Notes: a model not told the origin generated them from the letters alone. Positions 38,214-49,300 are shown, counted from the stretch's first letter. The stretch: DNA of 64,000 nt from Thalassotalea sediminis (GCF_030295915.1 NZ_AP027361.1:1984001-2048000); one strand, 5' to 3'. Made by a program: numbers and translations.

Positions 38214-41200
38214 TATTGTTTTTCCTTTGTAAAACGGGTGAAAATATCGTCATATACATGCATCAAAGGTTGAGTAAACTCATGGAAATCAGGACACTGT
38301 TGCCAAAAATAATGAATATAAGGATCTTGCCCGATACCACCACTATTACCGTCGCCTTGCCAAAGTTTTTCTAGTTGTGTCGCTTCAAATGATTTAGCAC
38401 TCGCCATATTTAATGCAAATTCAGCATTAGTTAATTGTGGCGATATTTGCCCTTGATAAAAGTGTTCTAAAAACTGTTTAACATGCGAGAGTTCAACGCT
38501 ACTCAATGTTACCATAATGTTTTTCTGCGCTTTGCTATCAAAAAAATAACCAACGCAACGAGTTGCATCTATCTGTTGTATTGGGTGATCTAACGCAGTT
38601 GATTGTTGAGCATGTTGTAACAATGCAGTTGAAAGGTACATCTGTAGGTAATCTTTAGCTTTTGGCGTACTTGCCCGTATAACAACCAATTTATTATTTG
38701 CAGTTGTTATGCGATGCTGTAGCTTTACGTTAACACCCTCCTGAGCTAAAGATATGGCTATTGACGTATACAAATCATGTTCAATAATTTCACTCGCCAA
38801 CGACTGTTGGATATTTCGATATAAGGCTTCACTATCAGATAAGAGCTTCTCTATATCTTCATGGCCAGTTGATGAATCAGCAAACTTGCCAGATAACAAC
38901 GCGTATCGTTGCCAATATGATAACACTTGTTGTTCAAAATCTTGGGTACGCTCTTGCTCAGGGTTCAATAACCCTTGTAGTGCATTTTGTTTGAGTAAAT
39001 ATTTACTCAAATGATCAGCGTCAAAAGGTTCGCTGTCTTCAAGCTCAAGTGCTTGTTGATCTAAATACAACGATAGCGACTGCTCTGCAAAATACTTACT
39101 TGGATGAGATAAAAACCGCAAGAGCTGTTTAACATCTAGCGTCAATTCATTTTCTCTTTGTAGCGCGATTATCAATGGCTCAACAGTGTTATCTCGAAGC
39201 TTTTCACATGCAGATACCTGTTGCCCCAATCTAAGCCAATTAGCATCAAAACTAGAAAGCTCGTGATTATAATTCGCTAAACTATACGGATGCATTGGTA
39301 ACTGTCTGATGTCGTTAACTTGCTCATTAAAGCATTGCCAACCATAGCCTAGGTGCAAATACTCCAATAACTCATTCAATACTAAAGAAGGCTGCTTTTC
39401 TTTATTGTTTTTAATGTTTCTTCCTTGGTAGCTTAAATAAAGAGATTGACGCGCTGAAAGTAAGGCTTCCAAAAATAAGTACCTATCGTCGCCTCTGCGC
39501 GATCTGTCCCCTATTCTTGCATTGGTTTTAGCGAGTAAGTCAAAACCAAAAGGTGTCCTTATACGAGGAAAGTCTCCATCGTTGAGCCCAAGTACACAGA
39601 TAATTTTAAAAGGAATACTGCGCATTGGTAACATCGAACAAAATGTTACTTGTCCGATCATAAATTGACGACCTGGATCTGGTTGACTAAAGTGCATTGT
39701 TAAAAATTCATTAACAATACTCAGTTCAATATCTTGCTCAAACTTAGCTTGTTCTGTAAATTGCAATAAACTATCAATTGCTTGAGAAATTATAGCAATA
39801 CTGTCATCCCTTTCATCAAAGAAATCTCCCAACATAGTCGTTAACAAAACATGCCATTGTTTAGGAGATCTCGCTTGACTTAACGCACTTCTAAAAGCTT
39901 GCAAGCGTTCGATGATTTCCATCAATTGCCCTAGTAACAACGCATCTTGCCCTTCTACATCAGGTATAAGCAGCTTATCATCAAAAATAGTTTCAACATC
40001 ACCAAATGCAAACCCTTCTAACAAACGAGCAAAGCCATATTGCCAGGTAAATTGTGGCGAAACGCCTTTGGTATTTAACACTTGAGATTTATGTTCAGCG
40101 TTTAATCCCCAGTGAATGGTCGCTTTATTCAGCCAAATTATCATTTTATCAATGTCTGAAGCTGTCAACTTAAAGCGAGATTGTAGTGCAGATAATTGTA
40201 GCCAAGAAACGATTTGGTTCACTTGAAACCGACTATCAGGTAAAGCAAGCATTTCACTAAACGCGATAACTAAAGGATCTGAGTCTTTCGCTACACGGTC
40301 TGCTATGGAGCATGGTAATGGTGGTACATCATTTGCGTAATCTTGCCAACCTTGAGCAAATACAGCATTTACATATGGCGCATAATCTTCTATTTGTGGA
40401 CACATAACCAAGACATCTTTAGGTGTCATCGTTGGGTCTTGATTAAATTGGTGCAACAACCAATCATGTAATCCTTGTACTTCCCGTAAAGGACTATGAG
40501 CGCTAGTGATCACTATAGATTCATCTTTAACTTTTTCAGGTAATTGCCGCCGGTCGGTTAAGGTTAAAATATCGTGCTGTAACGATTGTAAAACGCTTGG
40601 TTTGGAGGAATTACCGCCAACATCGGTTTCAAAAGCATCAATACTTACTGTACTGTATTGTTGTAATAATGATAAAAATTCTCGGCCTTGTTGCCCCAAA
40701 TTTGCAAGCAAAGGGTTTCCCACTGATTCGTTTAACTGATCTAAATTTTCAGTCCACCTATCAAGTTGGCGCATTGCCTGTTTTTCGCTAATTATATCAC
40801 CCCAGTAATCAAAACAGGGATTCAGGTGGTAAAAATGAACTTGCGTATAATTGCTTACTTGTTCTAAAAACGACAGCCAAATAGGTGCCATTGCATTAAT
40901 ACCAAAAAAACTGATTCTTTTAGGTAATACATGTGATTTTTCAGCAAGCTGCCCTATTGCGTTTTCGACTAAAGCAATTGGGTCATAGGATTGTTCACGC
41001 GTCAATATTGCCCAAAGCTTTCGTTGCCAGCATTCTTCTTTGTGTAATGCTTCTTGGTTATCAAACGCTTGTGGCCTCTGGTTAACTTGCCATTGCGATA
41101 GCCAATCAGGTCTGTAAATTAAATATTGTTCAAACAAATCAGCGAGTTGGCAGGCCAGTTGATATCGTTTTAAATTATCAACCTTGTCACTGTTATTCCG

Positions 41201-41554
41201 CCAATATTGTGTAACTTCTAGAAAGTCTTGATCATCCGTTATTTCGTTGTCGTCTAGTAACTGATAGATGCGCCAACTTAACGCTTCACGGGTAAATGGA
41301 TCCTGTTCAATCATATGCTTTGGTAAAACCAACGAACGCATTAATTTCCATAAAAATTGGGCGGGTAATGCATATTCATGATTGAAGCTAATGCCAGATA
41401 AGTCTGCCAAAGACATATTTAACCAATGCTGCATACCGGCATTTTGCACGATATATACATCTTTTGAAAAAATAGGAAGTGGAGATATTTCTTGTATTCT
41501 ATTGGCCAATGCCAATAAATTTTCCGTCTTATTAGCAGGATAAAGGTATATCAA
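38213..41554 (-). CDS. recC: Exodeoxyribonuclease V subunit RecC
   Basis: An 1113 aa subunit, near the 1122 aa of E. coli, that scans for Chi and holds the split DNA strands. The start MIYLYPANKTENLLALANRI, the QNAGMQHWLNM motif and the SMLPMRSIPFKIICVLGLND stretch are typical. RecC keeps helicase and nuclease folds without active sites. It heads a tight recC-recB-recD-DUF3087-VOC operon. Confidence 0.97.
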   Translation of the reverse strand: MIYLYPANKTENLLALANRIQEISPLPIFSKDVYIVQNAGMQHWLNMSLADLSGISFNHEYALPAQFLWKLMRSLVLPKHMIEQDPFTREALSWRIYQLLDDNEITDDQDFLEVTQYWRNNSDKVDNLKRYQLACQLADLFEQYLIYRPDWLSQWQVNQRPQAFDNQEALHKEECWQRKLWAILTREQSYDPIALVENAIGQLAEKSHVLPKRISFFGINAMAPIWLSFLEQVSNYTQVHFYHLNPCFDYWGDIISEKQAMRQLDRWTENLDQLNESVGNPLLANLGQQGREFLSLLQQYSTVSIDAFETDVGGNSSKPSVLQSLQHDILTLTDRRQLPEKVKDESIVITSAHSPLREVQGLHDWLLHQFNQDPTMTPKDVLVMCPQIEDYAPYVNAVFAQGWQDYANDVPPLPCSIADRVAKDSDPLVIAFSEMLALPDSRFQVNQIVSWLQLSALQSRFKLTASDIDKMIIWLNKATIHWGLNAEHKSQVLNTKGVSPQFTWQYGFARLLEGFAFGDVETIFDDKLLIPDVEGQDALLLGQLMEIIERLQAFRSALSQARSPKQWHVLLTTMLGDFFDERDDSIAIISQAIDSLLQFTEQAKFEQDIELSIVNEFLTMHFSQPDPGRQFMIGQVTFCSMLPMRSIPFKIICVLGLNDGDFPRIRTPFGFDLLAKTNARIGDRSRRGDDRYLFLEALLSARQSLYLSYQGRNIKNNKEKQPSLVLNELLEYLHLGYGWQCFNEQVNDIRQLPMHPYSLANYNHELSSFDANWLRLGQQVSACEKLRDNTVEPLIIALQRENELTLDVKQLLRFLSHPSKYFAEQSLSLYLDQQALELEDSEPFDADHLSKYLLKQNALQGLLNPEQERTQDFEQQVLSYWQRYALLSGKFADSSTGHEDIEKLLSDSEALYRNIQQSLASEIIEHDLYTSIAISLAQEGVNVKLQHRITTANNKLVVIRASTPKAKDYLQMYLSTALLQHAQQSTALDHPIQQIDATRCVGYFFDSKAQKNIMVTLSSVELSHVKQFLEHFYQGQISPQLTNAEFALNMASAKSFEATQLEKLWQGDGNSGGIGQDPYIHYFWQQCPDFHEFTQPLMHVYDDIFTRFTKEKQ

Positions 41555-41715
41555 AGGGCATCCATTTAATCGTATTCTTTACAGAGAATTTAATCATATC
41601 GCTTCAAGAAACACTAGCAACGATTAACTGAATGCCCGATAAATATACTTGTTACCGTAAGTATTAACGTATGTCGTTCATAAGTATATGAGTAATAAAC
41701 TTAATTTTTAGCAAT

Positions 41716-42042
41716 TTATCGAATGAAATCTAAGTGTTTTTGATAAAAATCACCAACAATTGGTAATGCCGTGCGTTGCCCTATTAAGGCATGAAAAAGA
41801 CCAACACACCATAACACCGCGACGCCCAAACATAATAACCATCCGACAAAAGGAACTAACGCTAATAATGCCCCAGTTAAGGTTAAGCCTAAAGAGTCAC
41901 GTAGATGGAACTTAGCTAAGGCAGAACGATTATTACCATAAATAAAAGCGGCAATGACCCAGCCGATAATGGTTATATAAGATAATACTGACACAAGCTT
42001 AACCATGTCATACTTTAATCGACTATACGCTCGAAAATACAT
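41716..42042 (-). CDS. Small membrane protein, DUF4870-like
   Basis: A 108 aa protein with about three hydrophobic segments (SVLSYITIIGWVIAAFIYG, SLGLTLTGALLALVPFVGWL and a following LCLGVAVLWCVGLFHAL). The HLRDSLGLTLT segment resembles the DUF4870/Tic20-like group of small membrane proteins, function unknown. I chose ATG at 42042, because AGAGGT lies 6 nt upstream; the open frame extends 23 codons further without a better start. Confidence 0.7.
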   Translation of the reverse strand: MYFRAYSRLKYDMVKLVSVLSYITIIGWVIAAFIYGNNRSALAKFHLRDSLGLTLTGALLALVPFVGWLLCLGVAVLWCVGLFHALIGQRTALPIVGDFYQKHLDFIR

Positions 42043-42313
42043 AACGTTACCTCTCATCGTCATCACAAAGTTAAACAAGATTCCTCGTTTAAACTTAATT
42101 CCCTTTATCAATAACCATAGAGAAAAATTGAGAATGCTTCAAACAACAACATGTAAATTGATTGTTAAAGTGATGTAAGTAATCAGGTAAGTACATTATT
42201 TTAAAGTTGATCTACGTAGGGTAAATAATTTAGATCGAATACTTATAGCAATAGGATGTTTTATAGCTAAATAATTTTTAAGCGTTGACGAAGAAAATTT
42301 ACTCGTACAAAAC
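42043..42313. other. Intergenic stretch, no gene seen
   Basis: Between the DUF4870-like gene and the terminator of the DUF3718 gene. It has no ORF with a ribosome binding site and no strong hairpin. It must hold the promoter of the DUF4870-like gene. Confidence 0.5.
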
Positions 42314-42344
42314 AAAAAACGGGCGCCATTTAGCGCCCGCTTTA
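42314..42344 (-). terminator. Rho-independent terminator after the DUF3718 gene
   Basis: CGGGCGC (42320-42326) pairs with GCGCCCG (42333-42339); on the minus strand it is followed by a T-run. It lies 25 bp beyond the DUF3718 stop. Confidence 0.88.
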
Positions 42345-42368
42345 TTAAAATCTTTTGTAATCTAATGA

Positions 42369-42713
42369 TTAACCGTTTACACGCTCATTAGCAGCAGCTT
42401 TAAGACCAGTATTTGTAATACTTGCAAGGTTTGCTGATACAACTTTTTTTGATAATTTACCAATCATCATTGTGCCTGTTTCTGTAGCATTAGCTGTCGC
42501 AGCAAATTGTAATAAGTTTTTACCGTTACATTGAACAGTGTCAAATACGTTACGAATTTTAATACGATTTGATTTTAAGTATCTACGTAAGTCTGATTTA
42601 GCATCCGCAGCAACAAATTCGCATAAGTTTTGCGCAACAACGTTTGCTTTGGCTTGTGGTGCAACAAATAATGTAGCTAATGATAAAGAAGCAACGATTA
42701 GTAAGTTTTTCAT
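42369..42713 (-). CDS. DUF3718 exported protein under c-di-GMP riboswitch
   Basis: A 114 aa protein with a cleavable signal peptide (MKNLLIVASLSLATLFVAPQAKA), so periplasmic or secreted. Two cysteines (LCEFVAADAKS and VQCNGKNLL) could form a disulfide. It matches the small DUF3718 family, function unknown. AGAAAGGG lies 5 nt upstream of the ATG. A c-di-GMP-I riboswitch occupies its leader and a strong terminator follows, so it is a single-gene unit controlled by c-di-GMP. A role in biofilm or surface behaviour is inferred only from that control. Confidence 0.85.
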   Translation of the reverse strand: MKNLLIVASLSLATLFVAPQAKANVVAQNLCEFVAADAKSDLRRYLKSNRIKIRNVFDTVQCNGKNLLQFAATANATETGTMMIGKLSKKVVSANLASITNTGLKAAANERVNG

Positions 42714-42783
42714 GATTACCCTTTCTAAAGTATGTTAATAACTTTTAAGAAACCACAAGCATGAAAAGCTTTTGTAACACTTA

Positions 42784-42857
42784 GGTAGCCCCACTGTCAT
42801 AGATAAATCCGTAGACTGGTGGCTTTGCGTAATACCCTTTCAAGTACCTTGCCGTTT
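42784..42857 (-). ncRNA. Cyclic di-GMP-I riboswitch (GEMM motif)
   Basis: On the minus strand the leader reads AACGGCAAGG, then a hairpin GGTACTT-GAAA-GGGTATT with a GNRA tetraloop, then the conserved ACGCAAAGC joining segment, a second stem-loop carrying TCTACGG and TATGA (tetraloop-receptor-like), and the conserved GTGGGGCTACC end. These are the hallmarks of the c-di-GMP-I aptamer. It begins a few bases after a predicted promoter and ends 70 nt before the DUF3718 ATG. The expression platform is not obvious; no clear intrinsic terminator is seen, so translational control is possible. Confidence 0.88.
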
Positions 42858-42869
42858 CTAGTTGCGCGC

Positions 42870-42897
42870 ATTGTATAGATATCAAACAAAATTACAA
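42870..42897 (-). promoter_or_regulatory. Promoter of the riboswitch-DUF3718 transcript
   Basis: On the minus strand, TTGTAA (42892-42897) and TACAAT (42870-42875) are 16 bp apart. Transcription would start just before the riboswitch aptamer. Confidence 0.55.
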
Positions 42898-42997
42898 GTA
42901 AAACTTTGTTTCTTTTATGTTTCAATAATTCAATCTATCAACTCAACAGACAAATCGTTAAAATAGATCTTCATGATAAATACTCACCGGATATATA

Positions 42998-43321
42998 ATG
43001 ACTATAGAAATAGAAGTATCATCGCAACCCATCGAATTATACAAATTACTTAAAATTGCAAACTTAGTTAGCGGTGGTGGTGAAGCTAAAATAGTTATAA
43101 TGGAAGGTTATGTTCAGCTTAACGGCGAAGTAGTAGTTCAGAAACGTAAAAAAGTTTATCATGAAGATATTGTCAGCTTTAATGGTGAAAATATCTTGTT
43201 GATCTGTCACCAAGCTCCAAAGATTCCCGAAAAACGAATAAAAAAAACCAAACAATTGCCTAAAGAAAAAAGCTCTGCACCTAGGCAAGTTAAAGGTGGT
43301 AGAAAGAAAATTAACTTCTAG
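42998..43321 (+). CDS. S4-domain RNA-binding protein (YbcJ-like) with basic tail
   Basis: A 107 aa protein. Residues 1-70 form an S4-type RNA-binding domain (LYKLLKIANLVSGGGEAK, GYVQLNGEVVVQKRKKV) like YbcJ. The tail from about 75 on is lysine- and arginine-rich, longer than in the 70 aa E. coli protein. A ribosomal or other RNA target is likely but unknown. Confidence 0.88.
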   Translation: MTIEIEVSSQPIELYKLLKIANLVSGGGEAKIVIMEGYVQLNGEVVVQKRKKVYHEDIVSFNGENILLICHQAPKIPEKRIKKTKQLPKEKSSAPRQVKGGRKKINF

Positions 43322-43401
43322 CGTTGAAACTTTAACGACAAAAACACGTTTAATATTTAACTGATTAGAAAGATCACGTCTCAATATCTATACTCTTAAA
43401 C

Positions 43402-44385
43402 ATGAGTACTATAAATAACTTATGTCAATATAACGATCCGGAAGGTTACAAATGCAAAGCGCAGGCTGAACCTTCTGGGTATTGTTTTTGGCATGATAAA
43501 ACAATAGATAAAACGCATGACAATATCCAAGACAAGTTAACGCAATATGTTCGTTCAGGAGGGTTGACGAGAGGTATTTGTTTGAAAGAAGCAAACTTAA
43601 CAGGTATTGATTTAGTCAATCATCATCAAAAAGTTGGTTACGACTTTTCATATACAGATTTTTATCGCGCCAATTTATCGGGTGCACACTTATTTAACAT
43701 CAATTTATCAAACGCCAGTTTAATGAAAGCTGACCTAAGCGACGCTAAATTAAATTGTGGCAACTTAACACGTTGCAACTTGCTTGGCGTTAAATGGAAA
43801 GGCTGTAAAATCGAAAATATCAATTTCGGTAAAAAACTGATGCAAGAAATTAATGCCAAGCAAGCACTAAAGGCCAATAAGCCATTGCTTGCGTTAGATT
43901 ACTTTCAACAAGCAGAAGAAATATACCGGGATTTACGAAAACATGCCGAGCAAGAAGGTTTATTTAGCATTGGTGGTACACTAATCCAAAAAGAGCTCAC
44001 CATGCGACGCTATCAAATGCCTAAGTATTCTTTTAAACGGATAGGTTCTAAAATAGTTGATTTGTTTTGTGGCTATGGCGAAGATCCGTTAAGAATAGTA
44101 GGTTTATCATTGATAATAATTTTTATTTGTGCACTTTGTTATACTTTCACTGGCTTAAATTTTCGCGGTGAAGTGCTTACCTTTGATGCAAGTAAAACAG
44201 CTATCGAAAACTTCTCTTTTTTTATCTCTTGTTTATATTATTCTGTTGTCACCTTCACAACACTGGGTTACGGTGATTTTACACCTGTAGGAATTTCAAG
44301 AGCGATTGCCGCAATTCAAGCTTTTACAGGCAGTTTTACAATCGCTTTATTCGTGGTTGTATTTGTAAAGAAAATGACGCGATAG
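43402..44385 (+). CDS. Pentapeptide-repeat potassium channel
   Basis: A 327 aa fusion protein. The N-terminus has C8, C18, C28 and H31, a possible zinc site. Residues about 55-140 are pentapeptide repeats (LKEANLTGIDL, FYRANLSGAHL, LSNASLMKADLSDAKL). After a helical linker come transmembrane segment 1 (about 228-250), a pore helix with the potassium filter TTLGYGD (GYG at 289-291) and transmembrane segment 2. The two-helix pore would work as a tetramer. The repeat domain probably acts as the cytoplasmic sensor or scaffold. What gates it is unknown. Confidence 0.9.
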   Translation: MSTINNLCQYNDPEGYKCKAQAEPSGYCFWHDKTIDKTHDNIQDKLTQYVRSGGLTRGICLKEANLTGIDLVNHHQKVGYDFSYTDFYRANLSGAHLFNINLSNASLMKADLSDAKLNCGNLTRCNLLGVKWKGCKIENINFGKKLMQEINAKQALKANKPLLALDYFQQAEEIYRDLRKHAEQEGLFSIGGTLIQKELTMRRYQMPKYSFKRIGSKIVDLFCGYGEDPLRIVGLSLIIIFICALCYTFTGLNFRGEVLTFDASKTAIENFSFFISCLYYSVVTFTTLGYGDFTPVGISRAIAAIQAFTGSFTIALFVVVFVKKMTR

Positions 44386-44497
44386 AAAAAAACGAATCGC
44401 CAACCTTATTTAGTGCAATTTTCTCTTTTGCACATTCAGCGCCCCTGCTAGAATAGGGACATTAATCTATTCATGACAGAAACGGAAACACACATCC

Positions 44498-46204
44498 ATG
44501 CGTACAAGCCAATATTTACTTTCAACATTGAAAGAAACGCCAGCGCACGCTGAAGTAATTAGCCATCAATTAATGTTACGTGCAGGTCTAGTACGTAATA
44601 TTGCCTCTGGACTGTACACCTGGTTACCGACAGGTTTACGTGTTTTAAGAAAAGTTGAAAACATTGTTCGTGAAGAAATGGAAAAAGCCGGTGCTATCGA
44701 AACACTAATGCCAATGGTTCAACCGGCTGATTTATGGCAAGAATCTGGTCGCTGGGAAGATTACGGCCCTGAATTACTTCGACTACATGACCGTCATGAG
44801 CGCCCTTTTGTTTTAGGACCAACGCATGAAGAAGTTATTACAGCGATCGTGCGAAACGAAGTGAACAGTTATAAACAATTACCACTGAATGTTTTTCAAA
44901 TTCAAACGAAATTTCGTGATGAGATACGTCCACGTTTTGGTGTTATGCGTGGTCGCGAATTCCTAATGAAAGACGCCTATTCATTTCACATTACTGAAGA
45001 GTGTTTGAAGAAAACTTATCAAACAATGTTTGAAGCATATTGCAAAATATTTGAGCGTTTAGGCTTAGATTTCCGCCCTGTTGTAGCAGATAATGGTTCC
45101 ATTGGTGGTGAAGGATCTCATGAATTTCATGTACTCGCAGAATCAGGTGAAGACGACATAGTCTTTTCTGATAGCAGTGATTACGCCGCAAATATTGAAA
45201 AAGCAGAAGCCTTAGCACCAAGCGGTGAACGACCAGAAAGCACACAATCATTAACTGAAGTATCGACCCCAAATGCAAAATCAATCGATGATGTGGCTCA
45301 GCAATTAAAAGTTGATGCTAAACAAACAGTTAAAACCTTGCTTGTTTTAGGGCAATCAGAAGGCGAAAGTCAGCCTATTGTTGCTTTAGTGTTACGCGGT
45401 GATCATCAACTAAATGAGATCAAAGCCGAAAACTTGCCACAAATTGCTAGCCCGCTTACTTTTGCAAGCGAAGAGCAAATCAATCAAGCCGTGAAGTGCG
45501 AGGCAGGTTCTATTGGCCCCGTTGGACTATCAATACCTGTTATTGTTGATCATAGTGCCGCCCATTTAGCGGACTTTATTTGTGGTGCTAATAAAGATGG
45601 TTTTCACTTTACAGGTGTAAACTGGGATACAGACATCACTGACTATGACGTCGCTGATATTCGTAACGTTGTCGAGGGTGATCCAAGCCCATGTGGCAAA
45701 GGTAATATCGTTATTAAACGAGGAATTGAGGTGGGGCACATTTTCCAACTTGGTAATAAGTATGCCAAAGCGATGAATTGTGGCGTATTAACCGAATCTG
45801 GTAAGAACCAAACCTTAACAATGGGGTGTTATGGCATTGGCGTCTCTCGTATTGTAGCGGCCGCAATTGAACAGAACCACGACAAGTACGGGATTAAATG
45901 GCCAAAAGCGATAGCGCCTTTTCAGGCTGCAATCGTGCCTATGAACATGGCGAAATCAGAACGCGTAAAAGAAACCGCTGAAAACCTTTACAAACAGTTA
46001 AAAAATGTTGGTGTTGACGTATTATTTGATGATCGTAAAGAACGCCCTGGCGTAATGTTTGCTGATCATGAATTGATAGGTACACCGCTATTGTTGATTG
46101 TAGGTGAACGCAACTTAGATGAAAATAAAATCGAAGTTAAAAACCGCATCACAGGTGACAAGTCATTGATAAATATAAGTGACGTTTTAAGCCTATTTGA
46201 ATAA
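44498..46204 (+). CDS. proS: Prolyl-tRNA synthetase
   Basis: A 568 aa bacterial-type class II ProRS. Class II motif 2 is in [21 protein letters not shown] and motif 3 near [11 protein letters not shown]. The editing (INS) domain, about residues 225-385, removes mischarged alanine. A C-terminal anticodon-binding domain ([18 protein letters not shown]) follows. Lengths and motifs are normal. It is monocistronic with a clear terminator. Confidence 0.98.
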   Translation: MRTSQYLLSTLKETPAHAEVISHQLMLRAGLVRNIASGLYTWLPTGLRVLRKVENIVREEMEKAGAIETLMPMVQPADLWQESGRWEDYGPELLRLHDRHERPFVLGPTHEEVITAIVRNEVNSYKQLPLNVFQIQTKFRDEIRPRFGVMRGREFLMKDAYSFHITEECLKKTYQTMFEAYCKIFERLGLDFRPVVADNGSIGGEGSHEFHVLAESGEDDIVFSDSSDYAANIEKAEALAPSGERPESTQSLTEVSTPNAKSIDDVAQQLKVDAKQTVKTLLVLGQSEGESQPIVALVLRGDHQLNEIKAENLPQIASPLTFASEEQINQAVKCEAGSIGPVGLSIPVIVDHSAAHLADFICGANKDGFHFTGVNWDTDITDYDVADIRNVVEGDPSPCGKGNIVIKRGIEVGHIFQLGNKYAKAMNCGVLTESGKNQTLTMGCYGIGVSRIVAAAIEQNHDKYGIKWPKAIAPFQAAIVPMNMAKSERVKETAENLYKQLKNVGVDVLFDDRKERPGVMFADHELIGTPLLLIVGERNLDENKIEVKNRITGDKSLINISDVLSLFE

Positions 46205-46217
46205 TAAGGCTTTCATA

Positions 46218-46249
46218 AATGGCTAAGGAAATATCCCTTAGCCATTTTT
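46218..46249 (+). terminator. Rho-independent terminator after proS
   Basis: AATGGCTAAGG (46218-46228) pairs with CCTTAGCCATT (46236-46246), followed by T residues; it starts 14 bp after the proS stop. Confidence 0.88.
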
Positions 46250-46281
46250 ATATTAACTTTATATTTACATTTTATAGGGTG

Positions 46282-46302
46282 TGATACACTTTAGGTGTAT
46301 CA
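46282..46302. promoter_or_regulatory. Inverted repeat before the metalloprotease gene, possible operator
   Basis: TGATACAC (46282-46289) and GTGTATCA (46295-46302) are perfect inverted repeats around TTTAG, 19-39 bp before the start codon and just after a TATAGG box. It fits a repressor operator or a short RNA hairpin in the leader. Confidence 0.45.
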
Positions 46303-46320
46303 TTTTAATATGGAGTTTAT

Positions 46321-49300
46321 ATGAGAAACATTCTCGGTGCCCTATCCTTACTCATAGCACCACAGCTTTTGGCTGCAGATAACTTATTTACGTGGCGAGA
46401 CGTTAGCGCTGATAAACAAGCTAACGCTGGTATAAGTACCAAGTATCAACAAGGTGAAAAGTTTTCAATTGATTCAACTGCCCTGTCTTCTTATAGTATC
46501 GGCGACAACTTTACGATTAATCTCAAAAACGGTGCAAGCTATCAGGCTATTGTCACCAACATCAAGAACAAAAAGCACACCAAACATATCATTGCCCATA
46601 TAAAAACAGATCAGCAACAACTCCCTGTTGTTATTACTCAGGGTAAAAGCCAGTTTTTTATGCGAATAGTATCGCCAGAACAAACATGGGTTGCGCAAGG
46701 GAAGACGCACTCTGGTTGGTTAATTAATGAAAACGTTAAGCAGGTTGCGCCGCTTAATAATGATGTGAAAATCCCCAAACACCAAGTTACGAAAAACCAA
46801 GATGCACAGTTAAATAGATTAACAAATAGATCTGAGATCACAGCAAATAACGCTGATTTTGTAAGTAAACCAAACAAAAGTGCGAGTAACGAATCTGATA
46901 TTGCCAATGTTGATGTACTGTTTGTTTATGCTATACCGCAAGATTTTATTGACAGCGAATATAATGGCGACGTGCTAACTCGTATTCAACACCTTATCGA
47001 AGTAACAAATCAAATATATGTTGATAGTAACGTCAACCTAACTGTTTCTGCCGCAGATATTATTTCTGTCGACTATCCATCTGATTTAGACTCTGATGCC
47101 GCATTGGACGATATCACATTTAATGATCATGCAGCTTTCAGTGATATTAAAAACTTACGCTATGAAAAAGGTGCAGACATGGTCGCGTTGTTGCGCCCAT
47201 ATGTTGATGGCGATTCTGCTTGTGGACTTGCCTGGGGAAATGCATCAATCACGACCTCAATAAATTACATGTATAGCCATACAAGTATAGACTGTGGGGA
47301 CTATGTATTAGCGCATGAATTAGGGCATAATATGGGGCTTGCCCATTCTCGAGCACAAGGAGATACAGGATATACGTTTCCATTCGCGCTCGGCCATCGC
47401 GTAGCTGATCCTGAAAATGGTTTTTCTTCTGTTATGGCATATGCTGTTAACAATGCAAGTAAAGTATATAAATTTTCAAACCCAGAGATTCTTTGTACTG
47501 AGTTACCATGCGGTGTCGATAGAAATGATCCCATTAATGGTGCAGATGCTCGATTTGCCCTTAACCAAGTAAATAGTGACCTAGCAAATTTATATACACA
47601 AGATCCGAACCTGATATTATCGAGTGATGCGTTATCAAATATATCGGATGACAATTTAAAAAGCTGCTTAAGCAACTTAGTAAACAACAACAATATAAAG
47701 TATGCTGGACAAGTAACTAACGTATATTGCGCTTATAGTAATATTGATTCATTAACTGGCATTGAAAACTTTCCAAATATCGTAAGTTTAGTTGTAAACA
47801 ACAATAATATAAGTGACATTACATCGCTATCTCACTTAACTAAACTATCTATTGTCTATCTTGACAGTAACGCTATCAGTAATATTTCACCGTTGTCATC
47901 ACTAACATCGTTAACGCAAGTTTATTTAGATCATAATAACATTACCGATATTTCGGCACTAACCGCAAGTGACAACCTGCAAATGCTTTGGATGAGCGAT
48001 AATAATATTGAGGATATTGCTGCATTATCAAACAAGCAATCGTTGCGCTTTATTTACGCATCTGACAATAACATTAAATCTTTAGAGCCGTTGAAAAACG
48101 CTGATGCTCTAGCACAACTCTATGTAAGCGCTAATGAAATTAGCGATGTGTCTCCACTTAGTAATCTACCGGTGTTAAAAACACTAAATTTGGGCTCAAA
48201 TCAAATTAATGATATATCCTCGTTAACTAACCTACCTAAATTAGAAACGCTGTCGCTTTACTACAATCAACTTTCAAATGTTGATGCTTTATTTGCGCTT
48301 AAATCATTAGTAGATTTAGAATTGGATGGCAACCAAATAACGATCTTACCTAATTCAGGCCAATTACCCAAATTAGCAAAACTTGCCATAGATGATAACG
48401 ATATTCAGGATATTTCGTTATTAAATGCTTTTACATCGTTAGTAACATTAGAAATTCGTGGTAATAATATTACCGATATATCACCAATTCAAAGCTTATC
48501 AGGCCTAACAAGTTTATATGCAGATAGAAATCCAATAACGGTATTACCAGAATTATCAAATTTAACAAATATAAAAACATTTTCTTTATATAATACAGCG
48601 ATTAATTCGCTTGAATTTGTAAAACAACTACCGGCGCTAACCTCTTTAAATATCGGCAATACCAATGTTATTGATATAACACCTCTTAAAAATGCTTACT
48701 TTTTAAACAATTTCGATTTAAGCAATACAGATATCAGTGACATAAGTGCCATATTTGAACTTCATAACACATGGCAAGTTGTTAACTTTTCAGGCGTTAA
48801 CGAAATCAAATGTTGGCAACAAGACTATGTTAAAAACTATCTAACGGTTATTACCTTTACGGCTTCAGCTAATTGTAGTTCAACAGAGGACACGCAAGAT
48901 TTTGACGGTGATGGTGTATCTAATAGAAATGAAATAGATAGCGGCAGCTATCCAATTTACCATAACAATGAACCAGGAAATGTACATTTTCAATTTAGCA
49001 GTGCCGTGCTCAATGAAGACGCGAGCCCAACAAGAATTAACGTGATCCGTTCACAAGGCGGAAAAGGTTTTTTGAGTGTTGATATTGTTACCAATTCTGG
49101 AACAGCGATTGCTGGAAGTGATTACGTAGGTATAACTCAAACCTTAGATTTTGCTGAAAATGAGTTTTTCAAGACGTTAAATTTACGTGCCGTCGATGAC
49201 GACAGCTATGATGACGGCAAATCGTTTAGCATCACCCTAAAAAATGTATTAAATGGTACCGTAGGTTCTCCTGATACAATTGATGTCACGATGAAAGACA

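Noticed and set aside
46638..46907. Antisense open frames within the protease gene (also 47301-47693, 49800-50114)
   Set aside because: They lie opposite a well-supported long gene, lack ribosome binding sites and show no family features.
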